A DNA stretch of 64,000 nucleotides from CAZRCZ01 sp964598765 (lineage in GTDB: Bacteria > Sumerlaeota > Sumerlaeia > MVZB01 > JAJFLK01): the NCBI GenBank assembly GCA_964598765.1, contig CAZRCZ010000001.1, forward strand, positions 310,001 to 374,000. Reading direction: 5' to 3'. Shown piece by piece: positions 1-8,770 of the stretch; positions within the stretch are counted from its first letter, which is position 1; every line of letters begins with the position of its first letter. The position numbers and the translations under genes were made by a program. The notes under the pieces were generated by a model that was given only the letters and a program-made list of their open reading frames with translations, was not told the DNA's origin and did no database searches.

Positions 1-71
1 ACTTCCGGATGAGGCGAATCGCATCGCGTCGAGCGATGACGGGGACGATATTGCCGAAGGCGGAAAAATGA

Positions 72-678
72 ATTACTTTTAACGTAAACGTCCCCGTTGG
101 TCTACCCAGCGTCCAATTTTACGGATTTCAGTCGCGGACCGATTTTTTCGGAGGGACAAGGGGAGGAGGCGGTGCCACACCGCCAAAATACTGAACTACA
201 TGTCCATCCTCGTCTATGTCGACAATAGCACTGCCTTCTGGCATAGCGGGGCGACGAAGAAGGTAGACACTCCATCGACCGCTATTAAATGTTATATTAC
301 TCACCTCAGAGTTTTGCCATCCTCTGCGCTTCACCTCCGCCTGCGCAATGGCAGTAATCGCAACAGCCCTCTCTTTATCTACGTTGGCCCTTTCGCGGAT
401 TTCGTTTCTATGCCCGCTCCTCTGCCTAACGTACTGTTCACTATTGTCGCGACATGAATATAGAAGCGATACAGTTGGCAACGTGAGATACCTAGCGTAA
501 TTACTTAAGGGAAGCAATGGTATTTCTCTCGCATAACATCAATGTCGTAAAACTGAATCAAACGATTAATCTCCGCAATACACTGAGTGTCGCCGTGGCA
601 ACTGTTCAACCCGTTAATTAGGCAACCTACTGTGACCTTATTGGGGCAATGGGGACGTTTACTTCATTGATAATTCGT
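72..678. repeat. Imperfect inverted repeat pair flanking a small gene
   Basis: The arm at 72-100 and the arm at 649-678 are imperfect reverse complements about 29 bases long, sharing the perfect core GTAAACGTCCCC (84-95 against 651-662). Together they enclose the AT-richer segment with the 129-residue gene at 128-517. GGGGAC-type ends also occur elsewhere in this window (6674, 6766, 5578). This looks like a non-autonomous mobile unit or a pair of REP-like sequences; no transposase lies inside. The bases outside the gene (1-127, 518-720) hold nothing else I recognise. Confidence 0.5.
128..517 (-). CDS. Small hypothetical protein, possible lipoprotein
   Basis: 129 codons from a TTG start; no good ribosome binding site is visible, so the true start may be further in. 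The N-terminus has a hydrophobic stretch ending in LLYSC, which could be a lipobox. The body (about residues 50-110) looks like one small alpha/beta domain, with a helix AITAIAQAEVKRRGW followed by strands around WSVYLLRRP and AIVDIDEDGHVVQYFGG, loosely PepSY-like. The C-terminus is proline-rich. The gene is AT-richer than its neighbours and sits between inverted repeats, which suggests acquisition. I do not recognise the family. Confidence 0.5.
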   Translation of the reverse strand: MLPLSNYARYLTLPTVSLLYSCRDNSEQYVRQRSGHRNEIRERANVDKERAVAITAIAQAEVKRRGWQNSEVSNITFNSGRWSVYLLRRPAMPEGSAIVDIDEDGHVVQYFGGVAPPPPLVPPKKSVRD

Positions 679-720
679 CCTCTTTCCTTCTTCATTTCAC
701 AATCCACAGCCCGAATCAGC

Positions 721-2148
721 TCAGGCCAAGATTTTCTCAACAACGTTCCCCGAAACGTCGGTCAGGCGGAAGTCGCGGCCTTGGAAACGGTAGGTGAAGC
801 GTTTGTGGTCCACGCCGAAGAGATGGAGCATCGTCGCGTGGAGGTCGTGAACGCTGACGACGTTCTCGACGGAGTTGTAGCCCAGTTCGTCGGTCGCCCC
901 GTAGGTGATGCCGGGTTTGATTCCACCGCCGGCCATCCAGATCGAGAATCCCTTGATGTGGTGATCCCGCCCGTCCCCCTGCGCCATCGGCGTCCGACCG
1001 AATTCCCCTCCCCAAACGATGAGCGTGTCGTTCAACATGCCGCGCTGTTTGAGGTCGGTCAGGAGCGCGTAGGTCGCCTGATCGGTGAGTTTGGCGGCGT
1101 TGCGGATGCCCCCCTTGATGGCGAGATGATGATCCCAACCGCGATGATAAAGCTGAATGAACCGGACGCCGCGCTCGGCAAGCCGCCGCGCCAAGAGGCA
1201 ATTCGCGGCGTAGGTTCCGTCCAGTTTTTCAATCCCATACATGTCGAGGATGTTTTTCGGCTCGTCGGAAATATCGGCGAGGCCGGGAACGCTCGTTTGC
1301 ATCTTGAACGCCATTTCGTATTGCGCGATGCGCGTGGCGATTTCGGGGTCGGAGATCGTTTCGGCGCGCAGGCGGTTCAATTTCTCGACCGCGTCCACGA
1401 CGTCCCTCTGGCGCTCCGGCGTCACGCCGTTCGGATTATTAACGTAATAAACCGGCTCCCCTTTGGAGTTGAATTGAACGCCCTGAAATTCGCTCGGCAG
1501 AAATCCGCTGTGCCATTGCCGCATCGAGACCGGTTGCTCCGTGCTTCCGCTGGAGGAAATCAGCACGATGAAGCCGGGCAGATTTTCCGATTCGCTTCCC
1601 AAACCGTAGAGAAACCACGACCCGATGCTGGGTCTGCCGGAGATGGAGGTTCCGGTGTTCATAAACGTGTGCGCCGGATCGTGGTTGATCTGCTCGGTGA
1701 CCATCGAGCGGATGATGCAGATGTCGTCGGCGAGCTTGGCCATGTTCGGGAACGCCTCGCTGATTTCCTGACCCGACGCGCCGCATTTGTTGAAGGCGTA
1801 ATTCGGCGGCATGACGCGGAGCACGGCGGCCTGCAATTGCGCGATGGGCTGACCCTTCGTGAACGATTCGGGCATCGGTTGTCCGCCGAGCCGGGTGAGT
1901 TCCGGCTTGTAGTCGAAGGTCTCCAAATGGGACGGACCGCCGGCTTGGTAAAGATAAATGACGCGCTTGGCTTTGGGGGCGAAGTGAAGCGGATTGACGG
2001 CTCCGCGCAAGGCGGGGGCGGTCGCGGCTTGGAGCCGCATGACCGGATTCAAGAAGGAACCGAGCGCGAGCGCGCCGACGGCATTGACTCCGCGCCCCAA
2101 AAATTGGCGTCGCGTTTGCAAAAGCTGAAATTGCTGGGAGAGGTCCAT
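721..2148 (-). CDS. DUF1501 family protein, Tat-exported
   Basis: 475 residues from the ATG at 2148, chosen because AGGAGGG lies 10 bases upstream and because it puts the twin-arginine motif TRRQFLGRG at about residue 11, followed by a hydrophobic leader. The mature part has the DUF1501 hallmarks: YLYQAGGPSHLETFDYKP near the N-terminus, INHDPAHTFMNTG, and WGGEFGRTP with GRDHH towards the C-terminus. This is a sulfatase/alkaline-phosphatase-like fold of unproven activity. In Planctomycetota and Verrucomicrobiota these genes usually follow a DUF1549/DUF1553 cytochrome-like partner; none is seen here. Function is not known. Confidence 0.9.
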   Translation of the reverse strand: MDLSQQFQLLQTRRQFLGRGVNAVGALALGSFLNPVMRLQAATAPALRGAVNPLHFAPKAKRVIYLYQAGGPSHLETFDYKPELTRLGGQPMPESFTKGQPIAQLQAAVLRVMPPNYAFNKCGASGQEISEAFPNMAKLADDICIIRSMVTEQINHDPAHTFMNTGTSISGRPSIGSWFLYGLGSESENLPGFIVLISSSGSTEQPVSMRQWHSGFLPSEFQGVQFNSKGEPVYYVNNPNGVTPERQRDVVDAVEKLNRLRAETISDPEIATRIAQYEMAFKMQTSVPGLADISDEPKNILDMYGIEKLDGTYAANCLLARRLAERGVRFIQLYHRGWDHHLAIKGGIRNAAKLTDQATYALLTDLKQRGMLNDTLIVWGGEFGRTPMAQGDGRDHHIKGFSIWMAGGGIKPGITYGATDELGYNSVENVVSVHDLHATMLHLFGVDHKRFTYRFQGRDFRLTDVSGNVVEKILA

Positions 2149-2297
2149 GGATTCGTTTCCCTCCTGCCGATTTCGAATTCCGGCGTTGAGGCATCCTACC
2201 AAACGCGCCCCCTTCGGCGCATCTCAAATTTCGGGATCGCCCACATTCCACTATGGCGATCCATTCTTGGCATCCGAGCGAAGATGAAATATAATGG

Positions 2298-2780
2298 ATG
2301 GCCATGAGCGAGATAAACAATGTACTTCCCTTGTTCAGTTTCCTCCTTGTTGCGTTCGGCGCCGCCTTTGGATTGTATCAATACTACCGCCAGTGGCGGT
2401 TTAGACGGCTCCAAAATCTGAGCGCCATCTTCCAGAAATTCATTCACACATCCGAACTGGTGGAACTCTTTGACATCTGCGATCAAATTGCCAACGGCGA
2501 TGAGTCGAAGATCGACGATCTTTCCCGGTATCCATCACAACAGAAGCTGAGGCTTTTGGGTCTGCTGGAGGAAATAGCCCTGTTCGCCGAAGAATCGGAA
2601 GTGGAGGAAGAATACGCCAAGTATCTTTTCGCATGGCATTTTGAATACGTGTTCGGAGGCAAATACCCGCACATCGGAAAAGCCTTTTGGAGCAATCTTG
2701 GGACTGAAACTGAAAGAGATGAGGCATATTGGTCAAAATCAAGGAATTTTGCGGAACGAAACGAACATCACTTAACATGA
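2298..2780 (+). CDS. Hypothetical single-pass membrane protein
   Basis: 160 residues. One transmembrane helix at about residues 9-28 (LPLFSFLLVAFGAAFGLYQYY) is followed by basic residues and a soluble, probably cytoplasmic, helical and acidic domain with conserved-looking aromatics near the end (LFAWHFEYVFGGKYPHIG). ATG codons at 2298 and 2304 are both possible. Its stop shares the ATGA overlap with the pirin gene downstream, so the two are probably translationally coupled. No family recognised. Confidence 0.65.
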   Translation: MAMSEINNVLPLFSFLLVAFGAAFGLYQYYRQWRFRRLQNLSAIFQKFIHTSELVELFDICDQIANGDESKIDDLSRYPSQQKLRLLGLLEEIALFAEESEVEEEYAKYLFAWHFEYVFGGKYPHIGKAFWSNLGTETERDEAYWSKSRNFAERNEHHLT

Positions 2781-3637
2781 AAAAACTCGCCGCCATTCAT
2801 CCCGGTCCGCCGCGTCACTGGGTCGGCGACGGATTTCACGTCCGCTCCATTTTCAGCTATGACGGATGGGGGCGGGAGCTGAGTCCGTTTCTTCTCTTGG
2901 ATTACGCCGAACCGGCCTATTTTTCTCCGTCTGAACAGCCTCGCGGCGTCGGCGTTCATCCCCATCGCGGATTTGAAACCGTCACAATTGTCTATCAAGG
3001 CTCGCTGGCGCATCGCGATTCCAGCGGCGGGGGCGGACAAATCGGTCCCGGCGACGTTCAATGGATGACGGCCGGAGCCGGGCTGGTGCATGAGGAATTT
3101 CATTCTCCCGAATTCACGCGCGAAGGGGGGACGATGGAAATGGTTCAGCTTTGGGTGAATCTCCCCGCGAAACACAAAAAGGCGCCGCCCGGGTATCAGG
3201 CGATTCTGGATAAAGACATTCCGGTCGTTGAGGTTGACCATGCCGGAACGATTCGCGTCATCGCCGGAGAATTCAGAGGGACAAGAGGTCCGGCAAAGAC
3301 CTTCACTCCGGTCAATTTGGGGGATGTCCGAGCCACGGCGGGAGGCAAGATGACATTGCCTCTCCCGAATGGCCACACGACGGCGTTGCTCATCCTGCGC
3401 GGAGCCGTTAATCTGGAGGGCAAGAAGGCGAAGGCGGGGGAACTGGCCGTTTTCTCGCGCGAAGGAGAAGACATTCAGATCGAAGCGACCGAGGATTCCA
3501 CCTTGCTTGTCCTGAACGGCGAACCGATCAACGAGCCGGTCGCGGGCATGGGTCCGTTCGTGATGAACACACGCGAGGAAATTCTGCGGGCCATTGAGGA
3601 CTTCCAATCCGGCAAGATGGGAAACATCGGACCATAG
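2777..3637 (+). CDS. Pirin family protein
   Basis: 286 residues, a bicupin of usual pirin length. The iron-site region is recognisable: HPHRGFETVT at about residue 59, GDVQWMTAGAGLVHEEF with the second histidine cluster, and the C-terminal cupin ending in GPFVMNTREEI. The start is the ATG at 2777 inside an ATGA overlap with the preceding gene; an upstream extension to 2729 has no pirin homology. Bacterial pirins include quercetin dioxygenases and redox-sensing regulators; sequence alone does not decide between them. Confidence 0.93.
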   Translation: MKKLAAIHPGPPRHWVGDGFHVRSIFSYDGWGRELSPFLLLDYAEPAYFSPSEQPRGVGVHPHRGFETVTIVYQGSLAHRDSSGGGGQIGPGDVQWMTAGAGLVHEEFHSPEFTREGGTMEMVQLWVNLPAKHKKAPPGYQAILDKDIPVVEVDHAGTIRVIAGEFRGTRGPAKTFTPVNLGDVRATAGGKMTLPLPNGHTTALLILRGAVNLEGKKAKAGELAVFSREGEDIQIEATEDSTLLVLNGEPINEPVAGMGPFVMNTREEILRAIEDFQSGKMGNIGP

Positions 3638-3700
3638 TCCCTCTGTCTTCTGAGTCGCGTTCATTATACACTCGTGAAAGTGGCAGGGGATCAATCCTCA

Positions 3701-4489
3701 ATGGCGACAAGGGACAAAATCACGGCCATCATTCCGGCGTTCAACGAAGAGCGGAACATCGGCGATTGTCTTAAGGGCGTTCGCTGGGCGGATGAAATTT
3801 TGGTCGTGGATTCCTTCAGCTCGGATCGGACGCCGGAGATCGCCCGCGAAACGGGAGCGCGCGTCGTTCAGCATGAATACGTCAATTCGGCGACGCAGAA
3901 GAACTGGGCGATTCCGCAGGCAACACATCCGTGGGTCTTGATCGTGGACGCCGACGAGCGCGTGACGCCCGATCTGCGCGACGAGATTTTGAAAATCTTG
4001 GAATCCCCCGACGCGGACGGCTATGACGTTGGCCGGATGAATTATTTCATGGGAAAAAAAATCCGATTTAGCGGTTGGCAAAACGACAAATGCCTTCGGC
4101 TCTTCCGGCGCGAAAAGGGACGTTATCAGGACCGCCACGTCCACGCCGACGTCATCGTGGAGGGCAAAGTCGGCAGACTAAAAAACAAACTGATTCACAA
4201 CACGTTCGAGAATTGGGATCAATACATGCGGAAATTCAATCGCTACACCACTTGGGCCGCCGAGGATCGCGCGAAGAAAACGTCCAAGGTGCGGTGGCAT
4301 CACTTGACGATCCGTCCGACGGGAAGATTTCTGAAACAATACTTTCTCAAACTCGGTTTTCTCGACGGCAAGGCGGGATTCACCATCAGCGCGCTCTCCG
4401 CCTACAGCGTTTTTTTGAAATACGCCAAGCTTTGGGAAATGCGCGAACGGGCAAATGGGGGGAAAAGGCATCGTGACGATCCCGTTTGA
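3701..4489 (+). CDS. Family 2 glycosyltransferase, WaaE/KdtX-like
   Basis: 262 residues from the ATG at 3701, with AGGGGA upstream; a GTG at 3674 is an alternative. It has the GT-A fold signature: TAIIPAFNEERNIGDCL at the N-terminus, ILVVDSFSSDRTPEIA, and the DXD-like DADERV after WVLIVD. The WADEILVVDSFSSDRT pattern and RHVHADVIVEG are typical of the WaaE/KdtX group that adds a beta-linked sugar to the inner LPS core. It overlaps the waaF start by 35 bases, which supports an LPS-core role. Acceptor and sugar are not determined. Confidence 0.88.
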   Translation: MATRDKITAIIPAFNEERNIGDCLKGVRWADEILVVDSFSSDRTPEIARETGARVVQHEYVNSATQKNWAIPQATHPWVLIVDADERVTPDLRDEILKILESPDADGYDVGRMNYFMGKKIRFSGWQNDKCLRLFRREKGRYQDRHVHADVIVEGKVGRLKNKLIHNTFENWDQYMRKFNRYTTWAAEDRAKKTSKVRWHHLTIRPTGRFLKQYFLKLGFLDGKAGFTISALSAYSVFLKYAKLWEMRERANGGKRHRDDPV

Positions 4490-5534
4490 CATCCGCCGAC
4501 GCGTGTTTCTGCGCGGGCCGAATTGGGTCGGCGACGCGATCATGGCGACCCCCGCCATTGGTAAATTAAGGCGATCCTTTCCGGAATCCCACATCACGTT
4601 GATGGTTCGTCCGTGGGTCGCGGCGATTTACGAGCATAACCCCGACATCAACGAACTTTGGGTTCAGGACGATTCCACTTCGACGCGGGCTTTTTTTTCC
4701 GCCGTCAACCGCGTCCGCAAGGGACAATTCGACATGGGGATCGCGTTTCCCAATTCTTTTCGATCCGCCGCGTTAATGGCCTTGGGGCAAATTCGCCACC
4801 GCGTCGGTTACGCCCGAGGCGGACGCTCTTTTCTTCTCACGCGCAAAGTCGAGGTCGAACCCAAACTTCTGGAGGAGCATCAGGTTTACTATTATCTCCA
4901 CCTGATCGAATGGATGAGCAATCTGCCCCCCGAGCCGCCGAAGATGACGCTGGTTCCCGATCCGGCGCAACGGGAATGGGTGACCGGACAACTGCGCGAC
5001 ATGGACTGCGACCCGTCGCGTTTGCGCGTCGGCGTCGCTCCGGGTTCGATCAACAGCATGGCCAAGCGGTGGCTTCCGGACCGCTTCGTGGCGTTGATTG
5101 ACCGCATCAAGGCCGACGTGGGGGCGGAAATTTTCTTGATCGGCAGTTCGGCGGAAAAGGACGTTCTTGACGACATCGCCGCGCAATGCAAACCGGGCGT
5201 TCACAATTTGGCCGCGCAATTTAACCTCGCGCAGTTTATCGCCTTCATGGATCGTCTTCACGCCTTCATCGGCAACGATTCGGGGGCGATGCACGTCGCC
5301 GCGGCGCTGGAGGTTCCGACCATCGCGATTTTCGGCCCAACCGATTGGCGGACAACCGCCCCTTTTACCAGTCGCTCCAAAATCGTGCGGCATCCGGTCG
5401 AGTGTTCCCCCTGCATGTTGCGGACCTGTCCCATCGCGCATCCCTGCATGACGGGGATCGAAGTCGAGGACGTTGTTCGCGCCTTCGCCGAACTCGCGCC
5501 TCAGATTAAGACAAGACTGAAGGGGACGGCGTGA
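4455..5534 (+). CDS. waaF: ADP-heptose:LPS heptosyltransferase II
   Basis: 359 residues, GT-B fold, family GT9. Typical features are LRGPNWVGDAIMATPAI at the N-terminus, GVAPGSINSMAKRWLP at the start of the second Rossmann domain, and IGNDSGAMHVAAALEVPTIAIFGPTDW forming the ADP-heptose site. The C-terminal cysteines (CSPCMLRTCPIAHPCM) are also usual for WaaF. The GTG at 4473 has a better upstream purine run than the ATG at 4455. The protein transfers the second heptose of the inner core at the cytoplasmic face of the inner membrane, so the host has LPS. Confidence 0.94.
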   Translation: MGGKGIVTIPFDIRRRVFLRGPNWVGDAIMATPAIGKLRRSFPESHITLMVRPWVAAIYEHNPDINELWVQDDSTSTRAFFSAVNRVRKGQFDMGIAFPNSFRSAALMALGQIRHRVGYARGGRSFLLTRKVEVEPKLLEEHQVYYYLHLIEWMSNLPPEPPKMTLVPDPAQREWVTGQLRDMDCDPSRLRVGVAPGSINSMAKRWLPDRFVALIDRIKADVGAEIFLIGSSAEKDVLDDIAAQCKPGVHNLAAQFNLAQFIAFMDRLHAFIGNDSGAMHVAAALEVPTIAIFGPTDWRTTAPFTSRSKIVRHPVECSPCMLRTCPIAHPCMTGIEVEDVVRAFAELAPQIKTRLKGTA

Positions 5535-5940
5535 AAGGGACGACGGCGTGAACGGGTTTGGTCCTCTTCGGAAGTTCGGGGACTGGCTCGCGGGGGTTCG
5601 TCCGCGTGCCTGTCCCACGAATTTCATTTATGCGGCCGGTTTTACTCTGGGAGAATTCAGGGTCCGGCTCGCGCGTGTTCATGTGGCACATCCGCCTCCG
5701 GCTGTGCTTTGCTGTGTCTGCCCCACAAAAATATCCCCATAGAGGATTCCAAATCTGGACAACTTGCGCCAATCGCGCCATAATTCCGCAAGTTTAGGGA
5801 CCCAAAATGACGACGTCCAACGGAATTAAGTATCCTGTCCTCTTATCCCCCAAGGGCATTGCCACTGAGTGATGCGTTCGAACTCTAGAGGTGGAAGAAG
5901 CGAAATTGCAACGCGGGAATTAAAAGGAAGAATTATAGCA
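5535..5940. repeat. Intergenic region with two palindromic elements
   Basis: No convincing gene. At 5578-5616 there is an imperfect palindrome whose arms GGGGACTGGCTCGCG and CGCGTGCCTGTCCC pair at 12 of 14 positions. A degenerate relative (GGTCCGGCTCGCG followed by GTCTGCCCCAC) lies at about 5667-5727. At 5761-5794 a perfect 8-bp stem (AACTTGCG, CGCAAGTT) closes an 18-base loop. Short open frames here have no coding character. Confidence 0.5.
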
Positions 5941-6495
5941 ATGGTTGCTATGCAGGCAAAAAAAAGGCGTATCTATTTTGTGCGTGGGTTCCTTGCCGCA
6001 ATCGGTTGCTTATTGTTACTAATACTAAGGGGGTCGACGGTTCAGAGTTTGTCTATCGGCGAGCAATACGGCAAACTAGCATTACTCCTGATAGTTGTGT
6101 CGATTGCTCCGCTTTCGGGCTATTTGGTGGCCTTTCATTGTCTTAAAGGCGAGATCGAGAATACCACAGTGGAGTATCCGTCAGATGTGACGGTTAATAG
6201 AAAATATGGTGCATCATACTTATTCGACTGGTTGTTTTGCACAATATCTTTAGGTGTGGCTGGAGGCGCTGTGGACACCTCGCTTGTTATAGCGTTCGGG
6301 CTTGGCTTTCTTGCATTTTTTGGCACAGGTGTAACCATTAGGATCTCTCCAGAACTCGGGCCGTATTATAGAGGTAAGTTCTTTACTCCAACAATGCAAG
6401 TGATTGTGGCTAGCGCTTTGGCGTTCGGTTTCGCACTTTTACTTGTCTGGTTACGAACGAGAGGGGAAATGATGAGGACAGTCGATAGTCTGTGA
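5941..6495 (+). CDS. Hypothetical membrane protein of foreign composition
   Basis: 184 residues from the ATG at 5941, with AGGAAG 10 bases upstream. Four to five hydrophobic segments are visible (GFLAAIGCLLLLIL, LALLLIVVSIAPLSGYLVAF, DWLFCTISLGVAGGAVDTS, VIAFGLGFLAFFG, MQVIVASALAFGFALLLVWL). The central loop carries EYPSDVTVNRKYGASY. The gene is clearly AT-richer than its neighbours, using TTA, ATA and AGA codons, and has repeat-rich DNA on both sides, so it was probably acquired. Family not recognised. Confidence 0.65.
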   Translation: MVAMQAKKRRIYFVRGFLAAIGCLLLLILRGSTVQSLSIGEQYGKLALLLIVVSIAPLSGYLVAFHCLKGEIENTTVEYPSDVTVNRKYGASYLFDWLFCTISLGVAGGAVDTSLVIAFGLGFLAFFGTGVTIRISPELGPYYRGKFFTPTMQVIVASALAFGFALLLVWLRTRGEMMRTVDSL

Positions 6496-7024
6496 ATGAA
6501 CTTGGAAATCGAGGACGTTTGAAATCGGGAGGAATCGGGGCGGAAACCGTGGGATGTGAACCATAAAGATAATTGAGTGAATGCGAAGATCAACATAATG
6601 GTCCGGCGTCCCGAATCGGGGAACGGCAACTGTCCCTCCAAAAAAAATTCGTCCGGGCGCAACGGGGGAATCCGGGGACAGGATACTTAATTCCATTCAA
6701 GATGCCGCTGGACGATGGCGGACGTTGACAGCAGAGGTAATTCGATTTGCCGATTTGCAAGATAAGGGGACAGGATTCTTAATTTAAGAGAATGAAGCTT
6801 CGTTTACCATAAAGGTGAGCGTGACGGCAATTCGCTCTTCAAATTTCCCTCGCCAACACCAAAGTGAGATGCACCCGGCGCATTGCCAGCCAGCGCCGTT
6901 CGCCGGTGATGATCCGGTAGGTTCCGGTCGGGTCCGAATTGGGGGGAAAAGAATGGCGGGTGGGGCGGAAGAATGAGAACATGTCCGAAAACACGGGAAC
7001 ACGGAACAGGAAAAGCAAAGAACT
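6496..7024. repeat. Gene-free stretch with GGGGACAGGAT direct repeats
   Basis: No gene is supported in these 529 bases. Two direct copies of a motif occur: GGGGACAGGATACTTAATT at 6674-6692 and GGGGACAGGATTCTTAATTT at 6766-6785, about 92 bases apart. Motifs of this kind are often seen beside IS200-type (REP-associated) transposases in environmental bacterial genomes. The rest is unremarkable, including the leader of the TTG-started glycosyltransferase gene. Confidence 0.45.
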
Positions 7025-8155
7025 TTGGCGCCGGACTTGAAAGTGATTCATCTGGACGACGGGAGGGCATGGCGCGGAGGGCAACATCAGGTCGCGCTTC
7101 TCATCGGGGGCTTGGCGCGGTCGGGCGTCGGTCAAACCTTGGTCGCGCCGCCCGGGAGTCCGCTTGCGCTGGCGGTCGCCAAAAGCGGCGCGGAGGTCGT
7201 CCCCTATGATTTTCGCGGCGAATGGGATTGGCGCGCGCCGAAGTTCATTGCCGATCTCTCCGAGAAAATCCAAGCCCAAATTTTTCACGCCCACACGGCC
7301 CACGCCCACGCCTTGGCGATCCGCGCCCACAAGCGGCTCGCGCGGGAAGGAAAGGGAGACAAGACGCGCATCGTCACGACGCGCAGGGTGGACTTTCCGG
7401 TGGCGCGAGGATTCTTTTCGCGCCGAAAATATCTTTATTCCCATCAACATTACATCGCCATCTCCGAGGCGGTGAGGAACGAGTTGATTAAAGGGGGCGT
7501 TGAGGCGAACCGGATTGATCTGGTTCCGAGCGGGGTTCCGCCGATTCCCGCCGACCAAGCGTGGGACCCGGAAACGGCGCGGAAAAATTTTGGGATCAAG
7601 GATAACGAGATCGCCATTGTCGCGGTCGGCGCGTTGACCGATCACAAAGGGCATCGCTGGTTGATCGGGGCCGCGCCTCAAATCGTCGCCGCTTTTCCCT
7701 CGGCGAGGATTCATATTTTGGGGGAAGGGGAACTGCGCGGCGAACTGGAAAGCCTCATCGCGCGGCTTGGGATGAAGGATTTTGTCCGTCTTCACGGTCA
7801 CGTCCCCGACGCTAGGCTCAAGCTCGCTGGATTCGATCTTTACGTTTCATCCTCGCATTTGGAGGGACTGGGAACGGCGATCTTGGACGCGATGCTGGCC
7901 GGATTGCCGGTCGTCGCGGCTTCCGCCGGCGGTGTGACCGACGTCGTCAGGCATGGGAAAACCGGTTGGCTAGTTCCGGCGCGAGATTCTTCGGCCCTCG
8001 CGACCGAAGTGGTTCGGGTTTTGAATCTGCCTCTCATCGAACGACAACGCCTCGTTGAGGCGGCCAAGGCGAACGTGGAGGAGCGTTTTTCCGCAGGCCA
8101 GATGGTCGCCGGAACGCTCGCGGTCTATCGCCGGATTCTTGCTTTGTCTTATTGA
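7025..8155 (+). CDS. Family 4 (GT1-type) glycosyltransferase
   Basis: 376 residues, apparently from a TTG at 7025 with AGGAAAAG upstream; no ATG precedes the first beta strand (LKVIHLDDG). The GT-B fold shows GGQHQVALLIGGLARSGV in the N-terminal domain, VAVGALTDHKGHRWLIGAA at the domain junction, and the catalytic-site region SSSHLEGLGTAILDAMLAGLPVVAASAGGVTDVV. The EX7E-type motif reads E-G-L-G-T-A-I-L-D. It probably adds a sugar to an LPS or surface-glycan precursor. The 3' end overlaps the convergent hpt gene by 7 bases. Confidence 0.88.
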   Translation: MAPDLKVIHLDDGRAWRGGQHQVALLIGGLARSGVGQTLVAPPGSPLALAVAKSGAEVVPYDFRGEWDWRAPKFIADLSEKIQAQIFHAHTAHAHALAIRAHKRLAREGKGDKTRIVTTRRVDFPVARGFFSRRKYLYSHQHYIAISEAVRNELIKGGVEANRIDLVPSGVPPIPADQAWDPETARKNFGIKDNEIAIVAVGALTDHKGHRWLIGAAPQIVAAFPSARIHILGEGELRGELESLIARLGMKDFVRLHGHVPDARLKLAGFDLYVSSSHLEGLGTAILDAMLAGLPVVAASAGGVTDVVRHGKTGWLVPARDSSALATEVVRVLNLPLIERQRLVEAAKANVEERFSAGQMVAGTLAVYRRILALSY

Positions 8156-8742
8156 TACAGATCGGGATTGAGGACCCCGACGCATTTCAAGTTGCGGTAG
8201 CGTTCCTTGTAGTCCAGCCCGTAGCCGACGACAAAAACGTCGGGGATTTCAAAGCCGACGTATTTGCAGGGGAGGGGAGCGCGGTCCCGCTGTTTGGTCT
8301 TGTGGAGCAAGGCGCAGATTTCCAAGGACGCGGGACGGTGCATTTTGATCATTTCGTGCAGAACGCCAAGGGTGTGCCCCGTGTCATAGATGTCCTCGAT
8401 GATGAGCACGTCGCGGCCGTGAAGGTCGAACTCGACGTCCTTGGTCAAAACGACTTGGGAGGCCGGACGGTTTCCTTCCCGATAACTTTGCGCGCCGACG
8501 AGATCGAGTTGATGGGGAATTTTAATCTCGCGCGAGAGGTCGGCGAGGAACATCAGAACCCCTTTGAGAACGCCGATCAGGACAAGGTCCTTACCCGCAT
8601 AATCATGGGAAATTCTCTCCCCCAGTTCCTCCACCTTTTCGGTAATCTGATCCTGATTGAGGAGAACGCGCTCCAGATCGGACTGAAGCGACGCATCCTT
8701 GGGGAAATCAGCCGTCAGGCCATTTGTTCGTTCATTCATCAT
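8149..8742 (-). CDS. hpt: Hypoxanthine phosphoribosyltransferase
   Basis: 197 residues from ATG 8742 (ATG 8739 is equally possible); no strong ribosome binding site. The PRPP-binding motif is VLIIEDIYDTGHTL, preceded by IGVLKGVLMFLADLSREI and followed by the C-terminal KYVGFEIPDVFVVGYGLDY, all typical of bacterial Hpt. It salvages hypoxanthine and guanine to IMP and GMP in the cytoplasm. It follows the lipoprotein gene by 28 bases on the same strand, probably in one transcript. Confidence 0.95.
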   Translation of the reverse strand: MMNERTNGLTADFPKDASLQSDLERVLLNQDQITEKVEELGERISHDYAGKDLVLIGVLKGVLMFLADLSREIKIPHQLDLVGAQSYREGNRPASQVVLTKDVEFDLHGRDVLIIEDIYDTGHTLGVLHEMIKMHRPASLEICALLHKTKQRDRAPLPCKYVGFEIPDVFVVGYGLDYKERYRNLKCVGVLNPDLYQ

Positions 8743-8770
8743 TCTAAGACCACGGATCGGATAAAACCGG

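Noticed and set aside
649..2307. A 552-codon plus-strand open frame over the DUF1501 gene
   Set aside because: It is the antisense frame of a clear DUF1501 gene on the minus strand, and its translation has no family character.
5548..5797. Short open frames after waaF
   Set aside because: They lie across palindromes, have no ribosome binding site and no protein character.
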